Shown in pieces: positions 52,644-60,243 of a stretch of 64,000 nt of DNA (positions within the stretch are counted from its first letter, which is position 1; each line of letters starts with the position of its first letter). The stretch is from Chloracidobacterium sp. (GTDB taxonomy: Bacteria > Acidobacteriota > Blastocatellia > Pyrinomonadales > Pyrinomonadaceae). The position numbers and the translations under genes are program-made. Where the stretch lies: positions 3,293,314 to 3,357,313 of the forward strand of contig JADJWP010000002.1 of the NCBI GenBank assembly GCA_016716305.1. Reading direction: 5' to 3'. Below the pieces are notes generated by a model. The model had not been told where the DNA came from. It searched no databases and saw nothing but the letters and a program-made list of their open reading frames with translations.

Positions 52644-53039
52644 GTGCCGCTTCTGACGCATCTGGGAATGCACGGAAGACCATCTGTTAACACGTTCCTA
52701 TTCTTAGTATTGGTTGGCGCGCGCACCAATGGATTGAAAAGCAACCATTTGCGAAGATCGTACCGGACATCATGTCCAGAATTCACAGATCCGACTGCGG
52801 CACCGGATCCATCATCGTTCTTTACGTCGACTGCGCCAGTTCGAATCTCGGCGGGTGTTGGGCAGTTCCATCAACGGAATGTGGCACGGGGATCCGAGTT
52901 CGTTACGGTTCCGGCTCTGGTAAACGTTACAATAGTTCAAGCGAAAATACTGGTCCCTTCGGTCGGGTGCATTGCTTCTTTCTCCGACACCGAAGGCAAT
53001 CATCATGGATTGTTCCAACGCGACCCCACCGCTGCCTGA
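52644..53039 (+). pseudogene. Possible VOC/glyoxalase family remnant
   Basis: The C-terminal ~25 residues in this frame (VPSVGCIASFSDTEGNHHGLFQRDP) look like the end of a small VOC-family domain. The N-terminal part of the frame does not look coding, and two other frames share the region, so the gene is probably broken by a frameshift or is otherwise incomplete. Low confidence; nothing else convincing was seen between 52,554 and 53,072. Confidence 0.35.
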
Positions 53040-53072
53040 CTTCGGTTAATCTTAAGTTCGACAGGAGTTCCT

Positions 53073-53975
53073 ATGTCACCAAATGCTCCGGGTATTCCCC
53101 TGTTTTGGAAGCTGTGCTGTCGCTTACTGACCCTTTTTGTCCTCGCGGTAAGCGTTTACGGCCAAGATGGTCAAACGGATCATTCGTCGGTCCATCCGGA
53201 CTCGAAAGCTCTCGAATATCTGCTTCCCCTATTCACCATTCACGGCGTCCCCAAAAATGAAGACCCCGACAATCCCGTCACGATTCTCGTGAATCATGGA
53301 TCCCTCATAGGTTTCTCGAAAAAATACAATCAACCGCTCTGGGCGGCCTACCAGGTGTCAAAGGTTAAGAGGGATGTGGATTATGAACGATTTCCGTTCT
53401 TCGTAGATGATCTTCGACTACCTGCAGAAAATAGAATTGGGACGGAAACCTTCGGGAACGGTTACGATCTTGGACATCTGGTCCCGAACGCCGCTACCAA
53501 TCGGCAGTACGCAAAACTGTCGCAAATGGAAAGCTTCCTCATGAGCAACATATCGCCCCAGAAAGCGAGCCTGAACCGTGGAGTTTGGCAAAAGCTGGAG
53601 TTCGATATCCTGAACAGGTACCCCAACGCGGGGACAACGCAAAGCCCGAAGCATCATGTGTGGGTGATTGTCGGCCCTGTGTTTGGTGATAATCCCGCAT
53701 TCATAACTCGGAATAACGGTTCAAGGGTACCGATACCGGACTCGTTTTTCTGCATTCTGGTCCGCCCGAAACGATATCCGTACGATAGCCCCGGCAATGC
53801 CGACTACCTCACGTTCCTGTTCGCTCAGGAGCAGACCGCCAACCAGCAGATCTCTCTGAAGTTCGTAAAAAGCATCAACCATATCGAAACGCTTGCCAAA
53901 CTGAACTTCTTCCCTGAACTGACGGCACAGATGGAGGACAAGATCGAGAACGGCGTGGCTGCTCAGTTGTGGTGA
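53073..53975 (+). CDS. Secreted DNA/RNA non-specific endonuclease (NUC family)
   Basis: A 300-residue protein with a signal peptide (residues ~1-30, ending VSVYGQ). It has the NUC/EndoG-like beta-beta-alpha layout: the motif normally DRGH reads DLGH (GYDLGHLVPNAATN, with catalytic His ~135), and the metal-site Asn lies in the segment SNISPQKASLNRGVWQKLE, given here in two parts. The Arg to Leu change in the motif is seen. It may be a periplasmic or secreted nuclease for nucleic-acid scavenging or defence; an adjacent inhibitor gene is not seen. It is convergent with the PhoD-like phosphatase gene. Confidence 0.85.
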   Translation: MSPNAPGIPLFWKLCCRLLTLFVLAVSVYGQDGQTDHSSVHPDSKALEYLLPLFTIHGVPKNEDPDNPVTILVNHGSLIGFSKKYNQPLWAAYQVSKVKRDVDYERFPFFVDDLRLPAENRIGTETFGNGYDLGHLVPNAATNRQYAKLSQMESFLMSNISPQKASLNRGVWQKLEFDILNRYPNAGTTQSPKHHVWVIVGPVFGDNPAFITRNNGSRVPIPDSFFCILVRPKRYPYDSPGNADYLTFLFAQEQTANQQISLKFVKSINHIETLAKLNFFPELTAQMEDKIENGVAAQLW

Positions 53976-53992
53976 ACCTAAAACGGACCAAT

Positions 53993-55906
53993 TCAGATAT
54001 CGTTGGGGACCTTGCCGCCGCTTTCACGGATGCGTTTGATCATTTGCTGGTGAAGCCAGATGTTCATTTCCTTCGACCCGTTAAGCGTACCCTCGTAACC
54101 CCATTCCTGGGCGAGACGCTTCCGCACACCAAGACTGCTGTCGAGCCCGAGTAGTTTCATGAGATCGACGATCGATTCCTGCCAGTTCAGTTTTATGGAA
54201 GCCTCTTTGGCGCGTTCGATCAGCAGAGCCTCGATATCGATGTTCGCCGTTGGCGAATATTCCTTCGCGAACAACTTATCCTGGGCGACCCAAGCCACGT
54301 TCTCTCGGTGGGACGCGGTGCGAAGATCGAACAAAAGTATCTGGGGCTCGGGATATCCCTCCAAATAATACTTCACCTTAAGTTGGTAGTCGTCATTGGC
54401 CTGCGGCCGAAGGGAAAGTACCGCGACGCTCCGGGAACAGAAATGATGGCTTATCTGCGAGCTGTAAACGCCGCGAGCTCCGAGCGCGACGGACTTGCTA
54501 GCGTGGCGGTAGACGGCTTCGAGCAGCCAATTGAACGGTGCGTACGAAACCGAGCTCGAGGTTATATGCGGGATCGACGAGCCCGAGGCGTGATCCGGAT
54601 CGCTCGAATAGATGTTCGCGTACCCTGATGTATGAATGTCGCCGCTCAGTATTACCACGCGCAAAGGATGATCCTTGTCGTTCTGCAGTTCAAACAGGAA
54701 ATTGAGCAGTTCGTCCGTCTGCGCGGCATTTTCCTCGGACCCCCAGGAATCCCTTATGTCATCCCGAATGTCTCCGAGAGAATTGCCGAATTTCGTTTGC
54801 AGTCCCTGACCCCACTTGCCCCATCGGGCTATCACATCAACGATCCACATGACAAATGGCCACGCCTTTAATGTCAGATCTTCGATTACCGGACTGCCGT
54901 GGGAGAAAACAACCGGACTGACAACGAACAGAGTTTGCATCTTCAGCCGCTTATCCTCCACCCATTTACGAATTCGAAACGCCTGATCTTCCGTCAAAAG
55001 CCTGCGCAGTCTGAGGTTTCTATTCGTGCGCAGATCCATAAAGACAAAGCCGAACTTCCCAACCATAAAGCAGAAGTCCAGACCCTCCTTCGTGTTCTCC
55101 GTCAACGGCGGAGGGTTCCGGCTCGCCTGCATTACAGAAAAAGCCTTAAACGCCGCGTCGAAAAGACGTTGCCAATTCTTCTTGAAAATGCTCGTTTCGC
55201 CCTCAAACGATTTCTCCTCGGATCCCCATCCGTCCGTGATATCGTGATCGTCCCAGATCATCACAGACGGCAGCGAGCACATGACCCGCCGGTAGTGGAT
55301 GTTGCTCCAGAATCGTCGGTAGGCGCTGAGGTAATGTCGCAGCCGCGCCTCCTCGTTTTCCTCATTGAGAACCAGATCCTGCCAATCATCCGCGTAAACC
55401 TGATCGCCGACAAGCAAAGCGAAGCGGACCTTCTGATTACTTTCCCGCCCGATGATCTGCGGAAGATCCGCCCATACGGCGTGCCCGTCGAACCCGTCGG
55501 CTTTGGAAACGGTTGGATTATGGCAACTCATAACCACGAAATCGACCTGTTCGTCGGGGTCTTCGGAAAGCGTACGGAAGTGCAACTCTTTCTCGGTCAG
55601 GCCTTCGAGCGGCAAGGGCAGCGAATGCGCTGGGTTGGTCCAAAGCTTGTAGAAATACGTCGTATCGGGCTGAAGATTTCCTATTGTTACGCAATCCGTG
55701 AATAATTTCTCCCGTCGAAGTTCCAGTGTCGCCGATGCAACCTCCGGAGCGTCTTGCTGGCCTTTGTGCAGCGTGACATAAATGACAGTTTGCGGCCGTT
55801 CGAGATGGAGCCATATCTTGATGCTATTCGTTGTGACATGGCCCAGGAATGGACCGAGCAATGTAGGTTCGTTCGCGTTTGTGATGGTTGAAGCGGTTTG
55901 GCTCAT
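53993..55906 (-). CDS. PhoD-like metallophosphatase family protein
   Basis: A 637-residue protein of the PhoD/alkaline-phosphatase-D family, with an N-terminal fibronectin-like or lid domain (IYVTLHKGQQDAPEVASATL), and metal-site motifs: MSCHNPT (~130), LLVGDQVYADDW (~165), MIWDDHDITDGWG (~217) and VVILSGDIHTSGY (~430). No signal peptide or Tat motif is evident at the N-terminus (MSQTASTITNANEP), so a cytoplasmic location is possible, which is unlike classical PhoD. The substrate (phosphodiesters or other) is unknown. It lies between the nuclease and the CBASS operon. Confidence 0.88.
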   Translation of the reverse strand: MSQTASTITNANEPTLLGPFLGHVTTNSIKIWLHLERPQTVIYVTLHKGQQDAPEVASATLELRREKLFTDCVTIGNLQPDTTYFYKLWTNPAHSLPLPLEGLTEKELHFRTLSEDPDEQVDFVVMSCHNPTVSKADGFDGHAVWADLPQIIGRESNQKVRFALLVGDQVYADDWQDLVLNEENEEARLRHYLSAYRRFWSNIHYRRVMCSLPSVMIWDDHDITDGWGSEEKSFEGETSIFKKNWQRLFDAAFKAFSVMQASRNPPPLTENTKEGLDFCFMVGKFGFVFMDLRTNRNLRLRRLLTEDQAFRIRKWVEDKRLKMQTLFVVSPVVFSHGSPVIEDLTLKAWPFVMWIVDVIARWGKWGQGLQTKFGNSLGDIRDDIRDSWGSEENAAQTDELLNFLFELQNDKDHPLRVVILSGDIHTSGYANIYSSDPDHASGSSIPHITSSSVSYAPFNWLLEAVYRHASKSVALGARGVYSSQISHHFCSRSVAVLSLRPQANDDYQLKVKYYLEGYPEPQILLFDLRTASHRENVAWVAQDKLFAKEYSPTANIDIEALLIERAKEASIKLNWQESIVDLMKLLGLDSSLGVRKRLAQEWGYEGTLNGSKEMNIWLHQQMIKRIRESGGKVPNDI

Positions 55907-56004
55907 ATCCTGATTAATTCGATGATCGCCCGTGCGTAGTCATGCAAATTCACGATCAATGTAGATGCCCATCCTGACTGTGAGAAGGATCTCCAGGGTG
56001 CGGA

Positions 56005-56628
56005 TCAAATCTCACTAGGTATTTTCGTCGATTCGTCCAGCTCGTTTGACGCTTTCTTTAATTCTTTCGGAAGAAATGCGTCAATCTCGGCATCGGAGAA
56101 CGTCATGTCTTCGGAGTATTGAAGGGCTTTCTGAGCTCTTTTATAGGCTTTGGAATTGGTGCTTGGGGCTCCAGCGTAGATGGCATGAAGCTCGTTGAGT
56201 AACTCATCGCGTCCTTGTTGCAAAGATTCGATAGGCCGCTCTCCCATGCGAAGGTCAGTAATGAGTGATAGATACTTTTCGCGGATAAGCCAAACGTCAG
56301 CCCCGGTCTGGCGATGCTTCTGAGACAACTGCCCGAGATCATATTCCTTCGAATACAAATTCAACACCAGCAGTGTTGTTGAGGTAATGACACCTACTAT
56401 CGCAACGTACGGAGTTCCCCCGAAGACTGCCGCAATAAACCCGGCAGTTGTTGCCGCGGATAGAGCAATCTGCAGGAGCTTTGTGCGTTTAAGCCGCATT
56501 TCTAGTATGTCGGCCGCGGCCTCATGCGTCTTATGCGTGTAAACCACCCTCCCATAACACTCTCGTAGTTGCCCTTCAAGAATCGACCGAGATTGAGCCG
56601 TGTCGTCGGTTGTTTTATGAGTTTCCAT
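56005..56628 (-). CDS. SLATT-domain 2TM effector (CBASS-associated)
   Basis: A 207-residue protein with an N-terminal helical part (SILEGQLRECYGRVVYTHKTHEAAADILE) and two adjacent transmembrane helices (about residues 50-70 and 75-95: LLQIALSAATTAGFIAAVFG and VAIVGVITSTTLLVLNLY), then a long helical tail. This is the SLATT (SMODS and SLOG-associating 2TM effector) arrangement. In CBASS such proteins are predicted to act as nucleotide-triggered membrane pores. It starts 21 bases after the CD-NTase stop. It is the likely killing effector of this operon; family assignment is by pattern. Confidence 0.8.
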   Translation of the reverse strand: METHKTTDDTAQSRSILEGQLRECYGRVVYTHKTHEAAADILEMRLKRTKLLQIALSAATTAGFIAAVFGGTPYVAIVGVITSTTLLVLNLYSKEYDLGQLSQKHRQTGADVWLIREKYLSLITDLRMGERPIESLQQGRDELLNELHAIYAGAPSTNSKAYKRAQKALQYSEDMTFSDAEIDAFLPKELKKASNELDESTKIPSEI

Positions 56629-56649
56629 TTTCTACCGGTCCTACAGCCG

Positions 56650-58020
56650 TCAATGGCCGTTAGGCTCAGCGTTGTTACTTATCGGCACACTGATACGACT
56701 CCTGGCAACGACGACGCCGTTCTGTACCACGTAGCATTCAACAAGATGGTCACCTCGGAATGTCGCTGGCTCGGTTTTTCGTCCATAACCCTGATCAGGG
56801 ACGATTTGTCCACGAATTTGATCCCGCCGCTCGGCCTCTTCCCCACGATTGAGCACCTTCCAATAGACGGAGTAATCATTCGGTACGTCGATGTCCGCGA
56901 TGAAGAAGTCCAAGGAACGTTTTGCAAACAGCGGGTATTTGTTTGCAAGCATGTGTCGCAGTGTGTGTTCACGGAAGCCATCCTGCTTGACCTCACAGTC
57001 GAGTCGGACGTTGTACCGTATATCGATAGGAAATTTGTCCTCGATAAACTCTTCTGTTGCCCGCCATGAACGATCTGAGCTCGATGATGCCTCAGTCTGT
57101 GTTTCCGCAGCCGGGAAGGCTCGACCATAAACCTTTTTCCATTTCTTGTTCGCACTACTTGTCTTCTCTGCATCGATCGCATCCAGACATAGGTGATAAG
57201 CCTTTTTGGCCTTCCGCTGAAACGATTTCTTGACCTTCACGTGTTGGCCACTTCCCGGGGCGTTATACCTATCTTGCTTCGGCAGTTCGGAGAGGTACTT
57301 GAAGAAGTCACGGCTCATCCAGTCGTAATAAAGGTAACTCTTTGTGTCGTAATCGCTAGTCGAGTTGAGAAAGTTGTAAGCCAAAGTATCGATGAGCAGG
57401 CCGCCCATCACCACGCCATGCTTATTCCGCCAGGCTCGGACCATCTTGCTAAGTCGGCGCAGATTTAAGTTTTTCTGTTCGTCTAACTCGGCAAACGCCT
57501 TCATTTCCGCGCGGGGTTTCGTGAACTTCCAACAGCCTCCGTTATAGGTGTCTGGGTACTTGAAGCTGCCGTCATCTTGCTCGAAAACCGGTTGGACTTC
57601 GACATGGAAGTTCGTATAAGTGACCGTCACCACAAGACGGTCAACCCGCACAGCCGTGTTCGGATAGCGAGCGAGAATCGCCGCCCTCACGTCCTGAAGA
57701 AGTTTTAGTTGACCGTTATCCTTATACGTCTCCCATTTAGCCTTGGGCATGATGTATAGCATGTCCAGATCGGAAATTCCGTTGATACCTGTCTTCCGAC
57801 CGAAGGATCCAACTTGGAGTGTGTTTGCCGTCTTTGATTCGGTATCTCGGAACTTTTGTTGAGCGCGGCGGTGATCTCGCCGTAAGCGCAGGCTGATGGT
57901 GTCTGTATTCGTTATCGCCAGATTCGCCAAGAACTGGCGAATCATATCGGCAACAGACAGGGTGTCTCCATTTGAATTCGAACCTGCATATACCTGAGCT
58001 ATCGCGGATGAGCTTGTCAC
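56650..58020 (-). CDS. CD-NTase (SMODS) nucleotidyltransferase with AGS-C sensor domain
   Basis: A 456-residue cGAS/DncV-like enzyme that makes cyclic oligonucleotides in CBASS immunity. The nucleotidyltransferase core is clear: GSFGRKTGI (71-79), the metal pair in ISDLDMLY (Asp 84 and 86), and the third acidic position in FHVEVQP (~138-144). The central helical part follows (LSKMVRAWRNKHGVVMGG). The C-terminal ~100 residues (VYWKVLNRGEEAERRDQIRG to VVARSRISVPI) match the AGS-C sensor domain type. The downstream SLATT gene is the matching effector, and no E1/JAB ubiquitin-like partner is present, so it is a type I-like system. Confidence 0.9.
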   Translation of the reverse strand: MTSSSAIAQVYAGSNSNGDTLSVADMIRQFLANLAITNTDTISLRLRRDHRRAQQKFRDTESKTANTLQVGSFGRKTGINGISDLDMLYIMPKAKWETYKDNGQLKLLQDVRAAILARYPNTAVRVDRLVVTVTYTNFHVEVQPVFEQDDGSFKYPDTYNGGCWKFTKPRAEMKAFAELDEQKNLNLRRLSKMVRAWRNKHGVVMGGLLIDTLAYNFLNSTSDYDTKSYLYYDWMSRDFFKYLSELPKQDRYNAPGSGQHVKVKKSFQRKAKKAYHLCLDAIDAEKTSSANKKWKKVYGRAFPAAETQTEASSSSDRSWRATEEFIEDKFPIDIRYNVRLDCEVKQDGFREHTLRHMLANKYPLFAKRSLDFFIADIDVPNDYSVYWKVLNRGEEAERRDQIRGQIVPDQGYGRKTEPATFRGDHLVECYVVQNGVVVARSRISVPISNNAEPNGH

Positions 58021-58071
58021 TTTTCTTGCCTCTTACAAATCGTGGTGGGATCGTTATATTGCTCCTGTTGC

Positions 58072-58686
58072 CTAGTATGGGTCGGGTAACCGTGTGATCA
58101 CCTTGCCTTGAATCGAAAAACCTTCAGTAAAGATCATTGGCTTGTTTTCCGGGTTGTCGGATTCGGGCGTAAGAACGACAAAACCATTGTCCCTACGGAA
58201 ACGCTTGACGGTCGCGGCTCCATCGACTAGGGCCAGAACAATATCGCCGTTGTCCGCCGTGGCTTGTTGTCGTACAAGCATGAGATCGCCGGGAGCAATA
58301 TTCGCGAGGTTCATCGAATCGCCCTTCGCTCGGAGGATGAAGTACCTGCTTCCAGGCTTCGCAACCGATGTCGAAACCTTTACCCAGCCTTTTGCATCCT
58401 CAATCGCCTCTTCCATCGGGCCGCACGGCACCTCCGCAAGAATCGGCACGTCAACAGTTCGTGCATTAGCGACCCTATCCGATTTGTGAACGAGTTCAAT
58501 TACGCCGTGCTCGTAAACAATACGACCAGCTGCAGCGAGTCGATCGAGTAAAAGTTGCACAGAACGTTTCGATCCATAATCCAATTCGACTCGAATAGCT
58601 TCAAAAGAGGGCTGTTTACCAAATCGAGCCAAATGGTCGGCAATAAACAGAAAACCCTTCAGATCATCTTTTGGTTTACGTCCCAT
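58072..58686 (-). CDS. LexA-like repressor/self-cleaving peptidase
   Basis: A 204-residue LexA-family protein from ATG 58,686. The N-terminal helical part (DLKGFLFIADHLARFGKQPSFEAIRVELDYGSKRSVQLLLDRL, in segments) resembles a winged HTH. The cleavage site is EVPCGP at ~88-89, a Cys-Gly pair instead of Ala-Gly. The catalytic Ser is in KGDSMN (~124), and the catalytic Lys is in ATVKRF (~161). It lies upstream of the CD-NTase with a gap of 51 bases, on the same strand, so it may regulate the CBASS operon in response to DNA damage. Start choice is by alignment pattern; no strong ribosome site. Confidence 0.85.
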   Translation of the reverse strand: MGRKPKDDLKGFLFIADHLARFGKQPSFEAIRVELDYGSKRSVQLLLDRLAAAGRIVYEHGVIELVHKSDRVANARTVDVPILAEVPCGPMEEAIEDAKGWVKVSTSVAKPGSRYFILRAKGDSMNLANIAPGDLMLVRQQATADNGDIVLALVDGAATVKRFRRDNGFVVLTPESDNPENKPMIFTEGFSIQGKVITRLPDPY

Positions 58687-58694
58687 GATATAAG

Positions 58695-58711
58695 CATACA
58701 TGAAGCGTATG
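58695..58711. promoter_or_regulatory. Candidate LexA-like operator
   Basis: CATAC-ATGAAGC-GTATG is an inverted repeat with five-base arms, with partial outer symmetry (ATA/TAT). It lies nine bases upstream of the LexA-like start, in the divergent gap with the small K/A-rich gene. A repressor-type position; only one copy was noticed. Confidence 0.5.
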
Positions 58712-58772
58712 TTTATATTCAATGCCCTATGGTATTATATTTTCACGACATTTGTGGGGCAGGAGATAGATA

Positions 58773-59006
58773 ATGAAAAAAGGAACGGGAAGTAGAGCGG
58801 CTCGTGCCGCAGCCAAAGTGTTACGAACATCAACCAGCAAGACCGTGAGAAAGGCCGCGGGAAGTGCTCTAACTCAAAGCAAGGCTCCGACGGAACGAAC
58901 CTCTGCGGCAGCGGCTAAGGCTGCCTCCAAGGTGTTGCGCGATGGTCGCACAAGCAAAGCAGCGAAGACTGCCGCAGCAAGCACGCTAGCTCAACGCCAG
59001 AAATGA
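58773..59006 (+). CDS. Small Lys/Ala-rich protein, divergent from the CBASS operon
   Basis: A 77-residue, highly basic protein made of repeated A-A-x-K-V-L-R and S-K-A-A-K elements (RAAAKVLRTSTSKTV and KAASKVLRDGRTSKAAKT). It begins ATG 58,773 with AGGAG nine bases upstream. Proteins of this low-complexity, histone-H1-like type turn up near mobile elements and may bind DNA or RNA; function is unknown. It shares the divergent promoter region with the LexA-like gene. Confidence 0.7.
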   Translation: MKKGTGSRAARAAAKVLRTSTSKTVRKAAGSALTQSKAPTERTSAAAAKAASKVLRDGRTSKAAKTAAASTLAQRQK

Positions 59007-60243
59007 GATCACCAAAACAATTCCGGCATCAAGCGGTCACTGGGTCGAATCCCATTGCCACTCTGGTGCCGGAGTGACCTGAAACATAGGAAACGCGAAG
59101 CCGTGTGCCTTGAGTTTCCTAAATGATCCGCATAGACTCTCGATCATCCGTGAAGGATTCGCCGAAGTCGGACCGAATCACCTCAGTCAGGGCGAAGTCG
59201 CACGGCATTAGCCCGGGAAAAGCAGAAATGCCGGAACCGCCGTCTTCCCGAAAAGAACGGTGATGACGTTTATACCGTCAGGCGGCAACCCTGGCTGAAG
59301 CGGCGGGGCAGCATACCGAAGACGTTATCGCATCGGTTGACGGGAAGTCGTATTCAACCAACTGAATGACCTTCCTTAGCCTTGTCCTTTGCCCTAGAAA
59401 TCCGACCCTTCCTCGCCGAATACGGCCCCGAACAGATGTTGCCCAGCCCCTTTTACCTAATCCGCTGGCTCCTCAACCCGGTACCAAATCCGCCTTCCGC
59501 GAAACCGTCAGAACGACGGTCACGGGTTGACGCTTAGTGAACCTAAGGACAACATCGACGACTAGTCATTAAAAGGATTTGCGATAGAGAAAAGCAATAT
59601 GACACCCTCTGGGGGGGGGAGGACCCGAAAGCCTTTGTGCGTCTTTATCGGCCGCTGATTTCATTTACACGACAATCGCCCAGGTAAAGATTGATGCCCA
59701 AAAAAAGGTTCCATAGGACTGGTTTATTGACTGGAAAAATTCGCCCCACAGGTCACGTAGCCATCGATTCTTGAGATCAGATTCGCGATTTCAAAACTGT
59801 CTTTGTTCCTCAAGACATCCGTAATGGTCGTCGATCTTAAATTCCTCGATAACCTCTCGATGTCGTTACGAATCCTCGATAGTAGATTGGAACCGTCGCG
59901 TCTTCAATGTGTCAACAGCACTCTGAGAAGGGTTACCTGTCCTAACCTATGAGCAATAATGCTAACCCGGATCAGTTCATTCATCTTATTTGGAATCGAC
60001 TTCCGAACATTAAGAATTCCTAATTTTGAGATCAACGGCTTTCCAAAGTGACACCATCGCCGAAAATATTCGTAACCAACTATCAGGGCCAACTCCGCAC
60101 GCCTTGGATTATGACACGGCCCGAAATAGTTGGATTCTTATACCACGACACGCGTCAAATTGCGTAGGGGAATCAGGGGAAAATATTGACTTTTCTTAGG
60201 TTTTGCGCGAATCTTTAGGATTCGCCCTTCTTGCAGTTGAATA
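59007..60243. other. Gene-poor stretch with frame-broken coding remnants
   Basis: No intact gene is visible. On the minus strand, two frames around 59,050-59,290 carry protein-like text (for example SGISAFPGLMPCDFALTEV, then a slip to RKLKAHGFAFPMFQV and a stop at about 59,035). Another minus-strand pair around 59,740-60,092 joins ALIVGYEYFRRW and RIRNDIERLSRNL. I recognise neither. Homopolymers (eight G at about 59,614 and seven A at about 59,700) suggest indel errors here as in the next genes. Confidence 0.4.

Noticed and set aside
54899..55705. Plus-strand open frame antisense to the PhoD-like gene
   Set aside because: Composition is that of a shadow frame, and the minus strand shows clear PhoD motifs.
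59034..59121. A structured RNA with GGTCACT/AGTGACC and TAGGAAAC/GTTTCCTA stems
   Set aside because: The same bases are explained by a minus-strand coding remnant (HGFAFPMFQV and a stop), and no known RNA family fits.
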